Positions 1-6,702 of a stretch of 7,869 bases of DNA are shown here, in pieces (the stretch's first letter is position 1; each line of letters begins with the position of its first letter). The DNA is from RGIG3528 sp045616485 (lineage in GTDB: Bacteria > Bacillota > Clostridia > Lachnospirales > Lachnospiraceae), in contig JAZLGU010000054.1 of assembly GCA_045616485.1 (NCBI GenBank), positions 1-7,869 on the forward strand, written 5' to 3'. The position numbers were made by a program, and so were the translations under genes. The notes under the pieces are model-generated. The model was not told where the DNA came from, made no database searches, and saw only the letters and a list, made by a program, of their open reading frames with translations.

Positions 1-19
1 TTTTTCCGGCTTTGAGCTA

Positions 20-48
20 ATTATAGATACTTTTTTGCAAAAAAGCCA
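20..48 (-). promoter_or_regulatory. Weak candidate promoter reading out of the left edge
   Basis: On the minus strand a perfect TATAAT lies at 20-25. A poor -35 match, TGGCTT (43-48), sits 17 bp upstream of it. It follows the terminator of the surface-protein gene, so it could serve a further minus-strand gene beyond the left edge. The spacer contains a 16-bp A/T palindrome (30-45). An exact TATAAT is fairly likely by chance in such AT-rich DNA, so this is only a candidate. I see no gene in positions 1-60. Confidence 0.25.
30..45. repeat. Perfect 16-bp A/T palindrome
   Basis: The sequence is C, six T, GC, six A, G, a perfect inverted repeat with no spacer. It lies between the terminator of the surface-protein gene and the window edge. 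It could be a weak bidirectional terminator element or a protein site, but its low complexity makes chance origin plausible. Confidence 0.3.
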
Positions 49-60
49 TCGAAAAAGGAA

Positions 61-104
61 TAAAAAACTTCCACCATTTGATTTTCTTCTCAAAAGGTGG
101 AAGT
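61..104 (-). terminator. Intrinsic terminator of the surface-protein gene
   Basis: On the minus strand a 9-bp perfect stem, ACTTCCACC with GGTGGAAGT (arms at 96-104 and 67-75), is extended inward by a second helix (77-81 with 90-94) after one mismatch. It is followed directly by a T-run (62-66). It begins 18 bp after the stop codon of the surface-protein gene, as expected for a Rho-independent terminator in a Firmicute. Confidence 0.85.
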
Positions 105-122
105 AACCATTACAAAGTGGAA

Positions 123-2435
123 TTAAATTTTACAAGTGACCTTTTTCTTTCTAACTACTACGATAGCAACTACTGCGCCAACAAGGACTACTGCACATAC
201 TACAGCTACAATAATAATAGGTGTAGGATTATTAGCCTTCTCACTGGCAGGAGCCTTTGTAGGCTCTGCAGGTGCCTGTGTAGGAGCCGGTGTATCATTC
301 TTATCTTCAGCAGGTGCCTTTGTAGGCTCTGCAGGTGTCTCTGTAGGTGCTGCATCCTTTGCAAGACCTGCAATGGTAAACTGGATTTCAATAGACTTCT
401 GAGGAATGTTTACACTGTCCTGACCATTTGGATTCTCAGAATTGTACTTATTGATAAACTGAATACCTGTGTATACGCCATTGATTTCCGGATGATTCTT
501 GGAATCTACCTTATCACCCTTAGTGATCAGAGCCTCTACATTCTGCTTCTTACCATCGATAAGAACTACTGCATCTGTAATGGTAACACCACCACGATCG
601 ACACAGTCATATGGCATATCAAGAGATACATACAGCATGTTCCAAGCTGTAGAGCCTGCAAGACCTTCCTTGAAGCCCTCGATTTTTACTGAGTACTTAC
701 CGTTACCTGTGATAACAGCATCTGTACATGTACCACCAAGATTCTTTTCTTCTTCAGTAGCGCCCTCATTCCAGGTAACATGAGTGAAGTAATCATTTAC
801 ACCATCTTTGTAGCCTAAAAGACCATTGGTCTCATTGGTCCAGTCATCACGGAATACCCATGTGTCAGGGCACTGGAAAATAAGATAACCGTTGTATTCC
901 TTGTCAAGAAGAGCCTTATCAAATTCCTTTACTACTTCTCTCTCAATGCTTGCAGACTTAAGAGTAATGGTGTACTCAAGAGTCTTAATGCCTTCTTCAG
1001 GCACTGTTACGTATGAATCGCCCCAATCGTTGTGACCGCCCATGAGACGTACAGCGTTTGTAGCTTCTATTTCGCCGGTCTTCTCGTTCCAGCATACCTT
1101 CTTATCTTTAGCGTCAATAGCAACTTCCTGGCCATTAATCTTACATGTAATATCGATATCTACTACCAGTCCGTCCAGAGACTCAATTTCAGAAGAAAGA
1201 TATGGTGCAAAATAGTATGCATGAATAACATTCTTGGAGAATTCAAGGCTTACAGTCTTTGTTTCGCCTACCTGGATGGTCTCTTCTACAGGCTTGGGAT
1301 CCTTTGAGTAGCCTGCTGTATAGCCATAGCCCCAGTCATCCTTTGCATCCTTGTCGCCGCCGAAAGCAATATGAAGATCAAGAACGCCCTTGAAATCTAC
1401 TACTTCCTTCTCTACTGCCTCAAGCTCAACGCTCTTAAGAGTAAAAGTAAATTCAACTGTCTTAAAGTTTTCAGGGAATGCAGCAATAGCTCTGTTGTCA
1501 TCCCACTCATTGTAACCGCCGTTGATTCTATAGCAGGTCTTCTTACTGTAAGCACCTGTATCTTCCTGCCATGTAGCATCCTTTTTGGAAAGATCAAAAG
1601 CAACGTCCTGACCATCTACCTTTACGGATGTAACAACAGCATCAACCTTTGTCTTTTCACCTGCTTCAGGAATAATAATTGCAGGAGTAACATAGTATGC
1701 ATGCTTAAATGTATCAGGGAAAGTAACAGAAATTGTAGCTGTCTCGCCCACCTTAACTGCAGCTGTAGTAGCAACAACACCTTCTGTATTGTCAGCTGAT
1801 GCAGGGCCTGCATAGGAGTAATCCCAGCTAGCTCCTTCCTTTGCGGAGTCGCCGCCCAGTGCAATAAATGCCAGATAGCTGTCCTTATCCAATACTGAGT
1901 TCAGTGTAATAGTATACTCGATTTTCTGAGCACCTTCAGGAATAACAATACCGTCCTGAACACCCCACTCATTGTAACCGCCGTATGTACGAACACAGTT
2001 GTCCTTGTAGTTGTCACCTGTACCTTCATACCAGGTTAATGTCTCATACTTGGACTTGTCAATCTTAACTTCCTGACCATCAATCTTCAGGCTGTTTACT
2101 GTAACATCAACTGTTTTACCAGCATCTACTACGAGACATGGTGCCATCCACCATACTTTTACAGACTGCTTAGGAAGTGTAATGGAGATTGTAGCTGTAT
2201 CTCCCACCTTCATATCAGCTTCCTCTACTGTTGCGCCTGCCAGCTCCCCATTGGCGGGACCGCTATAGCACATATCCCATTTGGTAGCTTCAGCCTCGGC
2301 ACCAATGCCTACGAAAGCATGATAAGTCGTTTCCTCTGCTTTAACATTCTTAACTTTTCCCATAGCAGGCAGCATAGCTACTACCATGAGAAATGTAAGA
2401 ACAAGAGCAGTAACTTTTCTAACACTCTTTTTCAT
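123..2435 (-). CDS. Secreted, membrane-anchored protein with tandem repeat modules
   Basis: This is a 770-residue exported protein of unknown function. Residues 1-33 form a signal peptide: a basic start (KKSVRK), a hydrophobic core near 9-24 and a likely cut after VKA. Three related modules follow, at about 38-181, 187-336 and 354-495. They share, in order, a W-x-x-x-Y aromatic patch, VG(D/E)T-type strands, a surface proline-rich patch (APC, TPA, APY), DGQ(E/D)V or NGQEV, a W-x-E-x-TG motif, GG(Y/H)N(E/D)W, and a closing Y/F-T-x-TLKS strand. Residues 515-690 look like a divergent fourth copy. A Thr/Pro/Ala linker (695-732) carries APAEPTKAPA twice. A hydrophobic helix (about 738-761) and RKKK then form a stop-transfer anchor, and I see no LPXTG sortase signal. 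The modules look like beta-sandwich binding domains, possibly carbohydrate-binding, but this is inference. The ATG start has a good AAGGAGAGG site. The gene is flanked by terminators on both sides and is probably transcribed alone. Confidence 0.88.
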   Translation of the reverse strand: MKKSVRKVTALVLTFLMVVAMLPAMGKVKNVKAEETTYHAFVGIGAEAEATKWDMCYSGPANGELAGATVEEADMKVGDTATISITLPKQSVKVWWMAPCLVVDAGKTVDVTVNSLKIDGQEVKIDKSKYETLTWYEGTGDNYKDNCVRTYGGYNEWGVQDGIVIPEGAQKIEYTITLNSVLDKDSYLAFIALGGDSAKEGASWDYSYAGPASADNTEGVVATTAAVKVGETATISVTFPDTFKHAYYVTPAIIIPEAGEKTKVDAVVTSVKVDGQDVAFDLSKKDATWQEDTGAYSKKTCYRINGGYNEWDDNRAIAAFPENFKTVEFTFTLKSVELEAVEKEVVDFKGVLDLHIAFGGDKDAKDDWGYGYTAGYSKDPKPVEETIQVGETKTVSLEFSKNVIHAYYFAPYLSSEIESLDGLVVDIDITCKINGQEVAIDAKDKKVCWNEKTGEIEATNAVRLMGGHNDWGDSYVTVPEEGIKTLEYTITLKSASIEREVVKEFDKALLDKEYNGYLIFQCPDTWVFRDDWTNETNGLLGYKDGVNDYFTHVTWNEGATEEEKNLGGTCTDAVITGNGKYSVKIEGFKEGLAGSTAWNMLYVSLDMPYDCVDRGGVTITDAVVLIDGKKQNVEALITKGDKVDSKNHPEINGVYTGIQFINKYNSENPNGQDSVNIPQKSIEIQFTIAGLAKDAAPTETPAEPTKAPAEDKNDTPAPTQAPAEPTKAPASEKANNPTPIIIVAVVCAVVLVGAVVAIVVVRKKKVTCKI
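253..337. repeat. 22-bp direct repeat encoding the Pro/Thr/Ala linker
   Basis: An identical 22-bp sequence (gcctttgtaggctctgcagg plus tg) occurs at 253-274 and 316-337, a period of 63 bp, which is 21 codons. It encodes the two copies of the APAEPTKAP-type linker in the surface protein. Exact identity at DNA level suggests a recent duplication and a site where linker length could change by slippage or recombination. Confidence 0.85.
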
Positions 2436-2441
2436 AAATAA

Positions 2442-2450
2442 CCTCTCCTT
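2442..2450 (-). promoter_or_regulatory. Ribosome binding site of the surface-protein gene
   Basis: On the minus strand AAGGAGAGG lies 6 nt before the ATG at 2433-2435. It supports this start, which gives a normal signal peptide. A short hairpin, GCGC-AAAA-GCGC (2460-2471), lies just upstream in the leader. Confidence 0.8.
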
Positions 2451-2484
2451 TTAAGATTTGCGCTTTTGCGCTTACTAAAAGTTT

Positions 2485-2515
2485 ACTATCGAATTTATTT
2501 TTTTAATAACCTCAA
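2485..2515 (-). promoter_or_regulatory. Weak candidate promoter for the surface-protein gene
   Basis: A promoter is expected between the DUF4956 terminator and the surface-protein gene. The best pair I see on the minus strand is TTGAGG (2510-2515) and GATAGT (2485-2490), with a long 19-bp spacer across an A/T-rich tract. Each hexamer matches only 4 of 6 consensus bases. A TTGTCA (2543-2548), a better -35 match, sits in the terminator's T-tract but has no -10 partner at normal spacing. Confidence 0.22.
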
Positions 2516-2546
2516 AAGTAGAGATTTTTTACATTCTTTTTTTGAC

Positions 2547-2577
2547 AAAAAAACGCCCCCTTTCCTTAGGGGGGGCG
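2547..2577 (-). terminator. Strong intrinsic terminator after the DUF4956 gene
   Basis: On the minus strand CGCCCCC (2571-2577) pairs with GGGGGCG (2554-2560) around a 10-nt loop, followed by seven T residues (2547-2553). It starts 9 bp after the DUF4956 stop codon. The plus strand lacks a following T-run, so it works in the minus direction only. It separates the VTC/DUF4956 pair from the surface-protein gene. Confidence 0.9.
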
Positions 2578-2586
2578 CCAAAAGAC

Positions 2587-3276
2587 TTATAAGTCTCCTT
2601 CTTTTTCTTTTTCTTCTGCCAGAGTGATGGTAAGATTGCCATTTCTCTTTCTCAGTTCATCCATGAATTTCTTCTGATCTGCATTATTCTTAAGCTTTAC
2701 CCTGTAAGTAAGCTCAAATAAAGTCCCCATATTGGTGGTCTTTACCTTCATAAGCTTATGGCTATTGGTATACTCTTTGAAAAGATCATCAAAAGCACCC
2801 TGATAATCCATATCTTCAGGTATAAGGACGCGGAGCTGATCCACTTTTGGATCTAAGAATATCACGCCTACCTTGGATACCACTATGATAATAACCGCAA
2901 GAAGAACGGTAGCAAGAAGTCCTACTGTAAGCATGCCCAGTGCCACTGAAAGGCCTGACGCCATTGCCAGAAATACAAAAGAAATATCACGTCCATTGCC
3001 CTGTGCAGATCTGAATCTTACCAGTGCAAAAACGCCGCCAAGAGATACGGCACGTGCCAGATTGCTGCCAATCAGTATAATTACAAGGGTTACTATAGCA
3101 GGTAAAATAATGAGCGTTGTCATAAATGGCAGGCTGCGCTTTTCTTTATCTACTGAAATAATGTAGGAAATGCACAGGATAACCCCAAGCAACACAGCGA
3201 AAAGCACGCATATCAAAATCTGATCAGGTATAAGTGTAGTTGTATCAGTATAAATTCCAATTAAGTCTTCTATCAT
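2587..3276 (-). CDS. DUF4956 domain membrane protein
   Basis: This 229-residue protein fits the DUF4956 family, whose biochemical role is not established. Hydrophobic segments lie at about 18-42, 49-70 and 100-141; the last is long enough for two helices, giving three or four passes. Between them is the conserved family stretch at 72-97, with N72, ARAVSLGG and VRFRS followed by a GRD (residues 95-97). The C-terminal soluble part (about 145-220) has an alternating strand/helix pattern like a small ferredoxin-like domain, ending in an acidic/lysine tail. The ATG start is preceded by AGAGG (3285-3289). The gene begins 15 bp after the VTC-domain gene, so the two are almost certainly co-transcribed. 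DUF4956 genes are commonly found beside VTC-domain genes in Firmicutes, which suggests a joint membrane function. Family assignment is from recognised motifs, not a search. Confidence 0.88.
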   Translation of the reverse strand: MIEDLIGIYTDTTTLIPDQILICVLFAVLLGVILCISYIISVDKEKRSLPFMTTLIILPAIVTLVIILIGSNLARAVSLGGVFALVRFRSAQGNGRDISFVFLAMASGLSVALGMLTVGLLATVLLAVIIIVVSKVGVIFLDPKVDQLRVLIPEDMDYQGAFDDLFKEYTNSHKLMKVKTTNMGTLFELTYRVKLKNNADQKKFMDELRKRNGNLTITLAEEKEKEGDL

Positions 3277-3291
3277 TTTATAATCCTCTCT

Positions 3292-4092
3292 TTATGCCAG
3301 CTGTCCTGCAGTCCCGTTTTTTCCAAAGATTTCACCGGGAGCAAGGGCAGTGGATGTCACATAACTGCAGGCTGTTGGATGATTAGCCCTAACGAAATTG
3401 GCATATTCTGTACCGTACTTTGAGAATGAAGTCTTATATATCTTCATGCCGGATAGTATCTCAGTCATCCATAACGGCATAGCATCAGATATCTTAATCT
3501 CCATAAGCCACTCATCTTCGTCTATCAGCTTGTCACCATATATACCATAGTGCAGCCCCAGGTCATACCTTCTGGTAGTGATATTGCGGTCAAAAGTCAC
3601 TCTAAAGTCCTTATCATCTTTGGCAAACATGGCACATCTGTCATAGGATAAGAAAAGCTGCGGCTTAAGATTCAGCCGTGTTTTCATATAGTCAATCTCA
3701 GACATGACCTGCGCATTCATGAAGGGCTTGATATCCGGAACAATACCTGTATCAAAATAATCATAGGCGTCCTGAAGAATCATTTTAGTTCTTCTTTTAT
3801 TTACCAGACCATCATACTTTTTCTTAATCTCCAGAAAAACCTTCTTATCTCTTTCCACAGTACCATAGGAGCGAAGTCTCATTTTTTCCTTGTAAACAGG
3901 ATGCTCCAAAGAACGTCTGATAAGATCGTGGTTGTCTGTATCATAGTAAATGTTACAGATAGTGTAAAACTCTCCATTTCTTGAGTGTTCATCTGCTTCC
4001 ATATACTCAGAGAGTCTCTCACGCAGCACACCGTAGGTATCATTCGTTATACGATATTTGATTTCATATCTGTTAAAAACTTCAATAGCCAA
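3292..4092 (-). CDS. VTC-type polyphosphate polymerase domain protein
   Basis: This 266-residue cytosolic-looking protein matches the VTC domain, a triphosphate-tunnel fold related to yeast Vtc4, which makes polyphosphate from ATP. The charged tunnel strands are present: E10-I-K-Y, K70/R72/R74 in EKMRLRSYG, E88-I-K-K-K, K99-R-R, YDR at 150-152, R164-V-T-F-D-R, E198-I-K near the metal-binding strand, and K220 with SFSKYG near the end. All the key positions I would expect look intact, so it is probably active. It has no signal peptide or membrane helix. Pairing with the DUF4956 membrane protein suggests work at the inner membrane face. Whether the bacterial product is polyphosphate is unproven. 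The start is TTG: an AGAGG lies 8 nt upstream, there is no in-frame ATG before the conserved NRYEIKYR motif, and in-frame stops lie 24-29 bp upstream. A conventional ppk relationship is excluded by the fold motifs. Confidence 0.88.
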   Translation of the reverse strand: MAIEVFNRYEIKYRITNDTYGVLRERLSEYMEADEHSRNGEFYTICNIYYDTDNHDLIRRSLEHPVYKEKMRLRSYGTVERDKKVFLEIKKKYDGLVNKRRTKMILQDAYDYFDTGIVPDIKPFMNAQVMSEIDYMKTRLNLKPQLFLSYDRCAMFAKDDKDFRVTFDRNITTRRYDLGLHYGIYGDKLIDEDEWLMEIKISDAMPLWMTEILSGMKIYKTSFSKYGTEYANFVRANHPTACSYVTSTALAPGEIFGKNGTAGQLA

Positions 4093-4100
4093 TTCGTATT

Positions 4101-4105
4101 CCTCT
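4101..4105 (-). promoter_or_regulatory. Ribosome binding site supporting a TTG start
   Basis: On the minus strand AGAGG lies 8 nt before the TTG at 4090-4092. Upstream in this frame there are only three ATT codons before tandem stops (TGA TAA), and the first internal ATG (residue 31) would remove the essential E-I-K-Y strand. TTG is therefore the best start. Confidence 0.7.
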
Positions 4106-4261
4106 GCAATAATAATTTATCAGCGCTGTTTTACAATACCTACTATAGTGGGACTTTGTGAGCGAAATATGTTCATAAAAAGAAGAAACTTTGTTTATAA
4201 AAGGGAAAATTTGTGACTACCCCTTCCGCCCAATGTATCATATTACATTTCTGAGTGCAAA
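4106..4261 (-). other. Spacer between pheT and the VTC-domain gene
   Basis: This AT-rich spacer holds no gene. A hairpin, AATGTA/TACATT (4232-4249), lies 12 bp after the pheT stop but has no T-run. A GC-poor imperfect palindrome, CCCACTATAGTAGG, lies at 4139-4152, with TATAGT inside it as a possible -10 element but no good -35. Neither a terminator for pheT nor a clear promoter for the VTC pair can be assigned, so readthrough from pheST is possible. Confidence 0.4.
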
Positions 4262-6682
4262 TCAACTTCTAAGATCAACATCATGCTTAAACTTAAGATC
4301 TTTTAGGATTTTCTTTACGTATCCATCTACGCTGTCAGGACCGAATTCTTCATCCTGAGGAGTAAAGGTAAGGGTAAAGGCCATGGACTTTTTGGATAGG
4401 CCAATCTGAAGTCCTTCATATACATCGAAAAGCTTAATATCTGTAACAAACTTGCAGGACTGCTTTACAGACTTTTCTACATCACCGCAGGATACAGACT
4501 TGTCCATAACAAGAGCCAAATCACGCTTTTCTATAGCAAACTTAGGGATAGGAGTAAACTTCGGTCCCTTAGCATAAAGTGACTCCAGTGCCTGCATATT
4601 AATCTGTGCTACAAAGCCACCTACTCTCATATCCGTAGCCTTTTGGATCTCATAGGTAATCTTACCCATAAAGCCAATTACCTGGCCTTCCCACACAATA
4701 TCAGCAGTCTGATAAGGGTGGAGATATGGCTTCTGACCGGCTACATACTCGAAGGAAGTATTGAGAGTCTCTGCCACGCCTTCTACCAGTCCCTTAAGGG
4801 TAAAGAAAGTTTCATCGTCGCCAAATACACCGATGGATAATGTGCTAATCTCATCAGGATATTCAGTAAGTGGCAGGCTGTGAGGTATGAAAATATTACC
4901 CAGTTCAAAAATACGGCCGGAAAGTCTGCCCCTCTTCTGATTACGGGCTATGGCATTAATCATCTGCGGTACCAGAGTGGTACGCATAACAGACAGGTCT
5001 TCATTGATAGGATTCATGATACGAATGGCATTACGTTCAGGTGCATCCATAGGAAGCTCCAGCATATCCAGATCGGAAGGGGAAATAAAGGAATAATGAA
5101 TACCCTCATAAGCCCCCAGCTGGCAAAGAGTCTTCTTTACTTTTAACTCACCCTTCATTTTGGTAGTCATGCCACCTGATGTTACCTGTGCTTCATTAAG
5201 GAATGTAGGCACTACATGGTCGTAGCCGTACATTCTGATAATTTCTTCAGCAATATCAGGATAGTCCTCCATATCCTCACGGTATGCAGGTATCATGATA
5301 GTAAGATCATCTCCATTAATGACAGGCTTAAAATCAAGATTCTTAAGGATTCTCTCTATATCAGCAGTAGGCACCTGAATACCCAGAACATCATTTATTT
5401 TTTTAATGCTGGCCTTCATCTGACGAGGCTCTACTGAATTACCTGAATTTACTTCAATATGAGTCTTTCCCACTTTACCGCAGCCCAGCTCTTCTACCAG
5501 GTGGAGGGCTCTCTTCATAGCCATTACAGTAGCGTACTCATCCACACCCTTTGCATATCTGGAAGATGAGTCTGATACCTGGCCCAGGGCACGGGATGAC
5601 TTTCTGATATTGTCTCTGGCAAACTTGGCAGCTTCAAATACTACAGCCTCTGTAGTGTCTCTAATCTCGGAATTGAGACCGCCCATGATACCTGCCAGGG
5701 CAACAGGGCCTGCTCCATCACAAATAACCAGATTGTTATTGTTAAGTGTAAATTCTTTTTCATCCAGAGTAACTATCTTTTCGCCTTCATTAGCACGACG
5801 TACTCTGATCTCATTACCGCGTAAAAATGCATTGTCAAAAGCATGCATAGGCTGACCCAGCTCAGTAAGGATGTAATTGGTGATATCTACCATATTGGAG
5901 ATAGAATTGTGACCTACCAGAGCCAGTCTTCTTCTCATCCATGCAGGTGAAGGACCGATTTTAACATCTGTTACATAATGAGCAATATATCTGGGACAAA
6001 GATCAGGCGCATCCACAGATACGGTAAAGCCCTGCTTTTCCTCATCAGACTCAGTATATGAAAGATCGGGAGTCTTTAATGGCTTTTCCAGCATAGCTGC
6101 CACTTCTCTGGCAATACCAAAGATAGACTGACAGTCAGGACGATTAGCTGTAATGGAAATATCAAAAATCCAGTCATCCAGGCCCAGCATAGGCTTAACA
6201 TCGCTACCTACCACTGCATCATCCGGCAGTACCAGAAGTCCGTTATAGCCGGCACCCGGATACATATCCTCAGACACTCCCAGCTCAGTACCTGAGCAAA
6301 GCATGCCACAGGACTCATAGCCTCTCAGCTTACCCTTGCCGATCTTCATGGTACCTTCTATAGTCACATGATCCTTGGCTGTAGCATAAACAACAGCACC
6401 TACTGTAGCTACAGGGAATTTTTTGCCTGCGCATACATTATCTGCACCACAGCATATCTGTACAGGCTCACCTGCTCCCAGATCCACCTTGCATACATGA
6501 AGATGGGTATCAGGAATAGGCTCACACTCTGTTACAAGGCCTACTACTACGCCACTGATTTCATGGCCCACCTGATGCTTTTCCTCTACTTCAAAGCCGG
6601 AGTCAAAAAGCTTTTTCTCCAGCTCATCAGGTGTAACATCTATCTCAACATAATCTTTTAACCAACTAAGGGGTACTAACAT
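4262..6682 (-). CDS. pheT: Phenylalanyl-tRNA synthetase beta subunit
   Basis: PheT is the beta subunit of the (alpha-beta)2 enzyme that charges tRNA-Phe. It binds the tRNA and edits mischarged Tyr-tRNA-Phe. At 806 residues it has the usual bacterial length. Domains in order: N-terminal MLVPLSWLKDYV; an EMAP-type tRNA-binding OB fold at about 40-150 (PDTHLHVCKVD, QICCGADNV); the B3/B4 editing domain at about 215-390 (MVDITNYIL, GQPMHAFD, ALAGIMGG); B5 at about 415-485; the catalytic-like core at about 500-690; and the C-terminal anticodon-binding FDX-ACB domain at 711-806 (FAIEKRDLALV, LTFTP). The ATG start is preceded by GGGAGG (6692-6697). It starts 20 bp after pheS, in the usual pheST operon. 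I see no frameshift or missing domain. Confidence 0.97.
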   Translation of the reverse strand: MLVPLSWLKDYVEIDVTPDELEKKLFDSGFEVEEKHQVGHEISGVVVGLVTECEPIPDTHLHVCKVDLGAGEPVQICCGADNVCAGKKFPVATVGAVVYATAKDHVTIEGTMKIGKGKLRGYESCGMLCSGTELGVSEDMYPGAGYNGLLVLPDDAVVGSDVKPMLGLDDWIFDISITANRPDCQSIFGIAREVAAMLEKPLKTPDLSYTESDEEKQGFTVSVDAPDLCPRYIAHYVTDVKIGPSPAWMRRRLALVGHNSISNMVDITNYILTELGQPMHAFDNAFLRGNEIRVRRANEGEKIVTLDEKEFTLNNNNLVICDGAGPVALAGIMGGLNSEIRDTTEAVVFEAAKFARDNIRKSSRALGQVSDSSSRYAKGVDEYATVMAMKRALHLVEELGCGKVGKTHIEVNSGNSVEPRQMKASIKKINDVLGIQVPTADIERILKNLDFKPVINGDDLTIMIPAYREDMEDYPDIAEEIIRMYGYDHVVPTFLNEAQVTSGGMTTKMKGELKVKKTLCQLGAYEGIHYSFISPSDLDMLELPMDAPERNAIRIMNPINEDLSVMRTTLVPQMINAIARNQKRGRLSGRIFELGNIFIPHSLPLTEYPDEISTLSIGVFGDDETFFTLKGLVEGVAETLNTSFEYVAGQKPYLHPYQTADIVWEGQVIGFMGKITYEIQKATDMRVGGFVAQINMQALESLYAKGPKFTPIPKFAIEKRDLALVMDKSVSCGDVEKSVKQSCKFVTDIKLFDVYEGLQIGLSKKSMAFTLTFTPQDEEFGPDSVDGYVKKILKDLKFKHDVDLRS

Positions 6683-6702
6683 CTTCCTAATCCTCCCTAT
6701 AT

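Noticed and set aside
253..337. Possible CRISPR-like repeat
   Set aside because: There are only two units, they are in frame inside a protein linker, and the spacer is coding for the same low-complexity peptide.
78..692. Plus-strand open frame of 204 codons with Cys/Arg/Leu repeats
   Set aside because: It lies opposite the linker and anchor of the surface-protein gene, has no supporting ribosome binding site, and its repeats mirror the Thr/Pro/Ala linker repeat on the other strand.
1371..1799. Plus-strand open frame of 142 codons
   Set aside because: It is antisense to modules 2 and 3 of the surface protein, has unusual cysteine/asparagine-rich composition and no domain I recognise.
4232..4249. 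Inverted repeat AATGTA/TACATT after pheT as a terminator
   Set aside because: The stem is only 6 bp and AT-rich, and no T-run follows on the minus strand.
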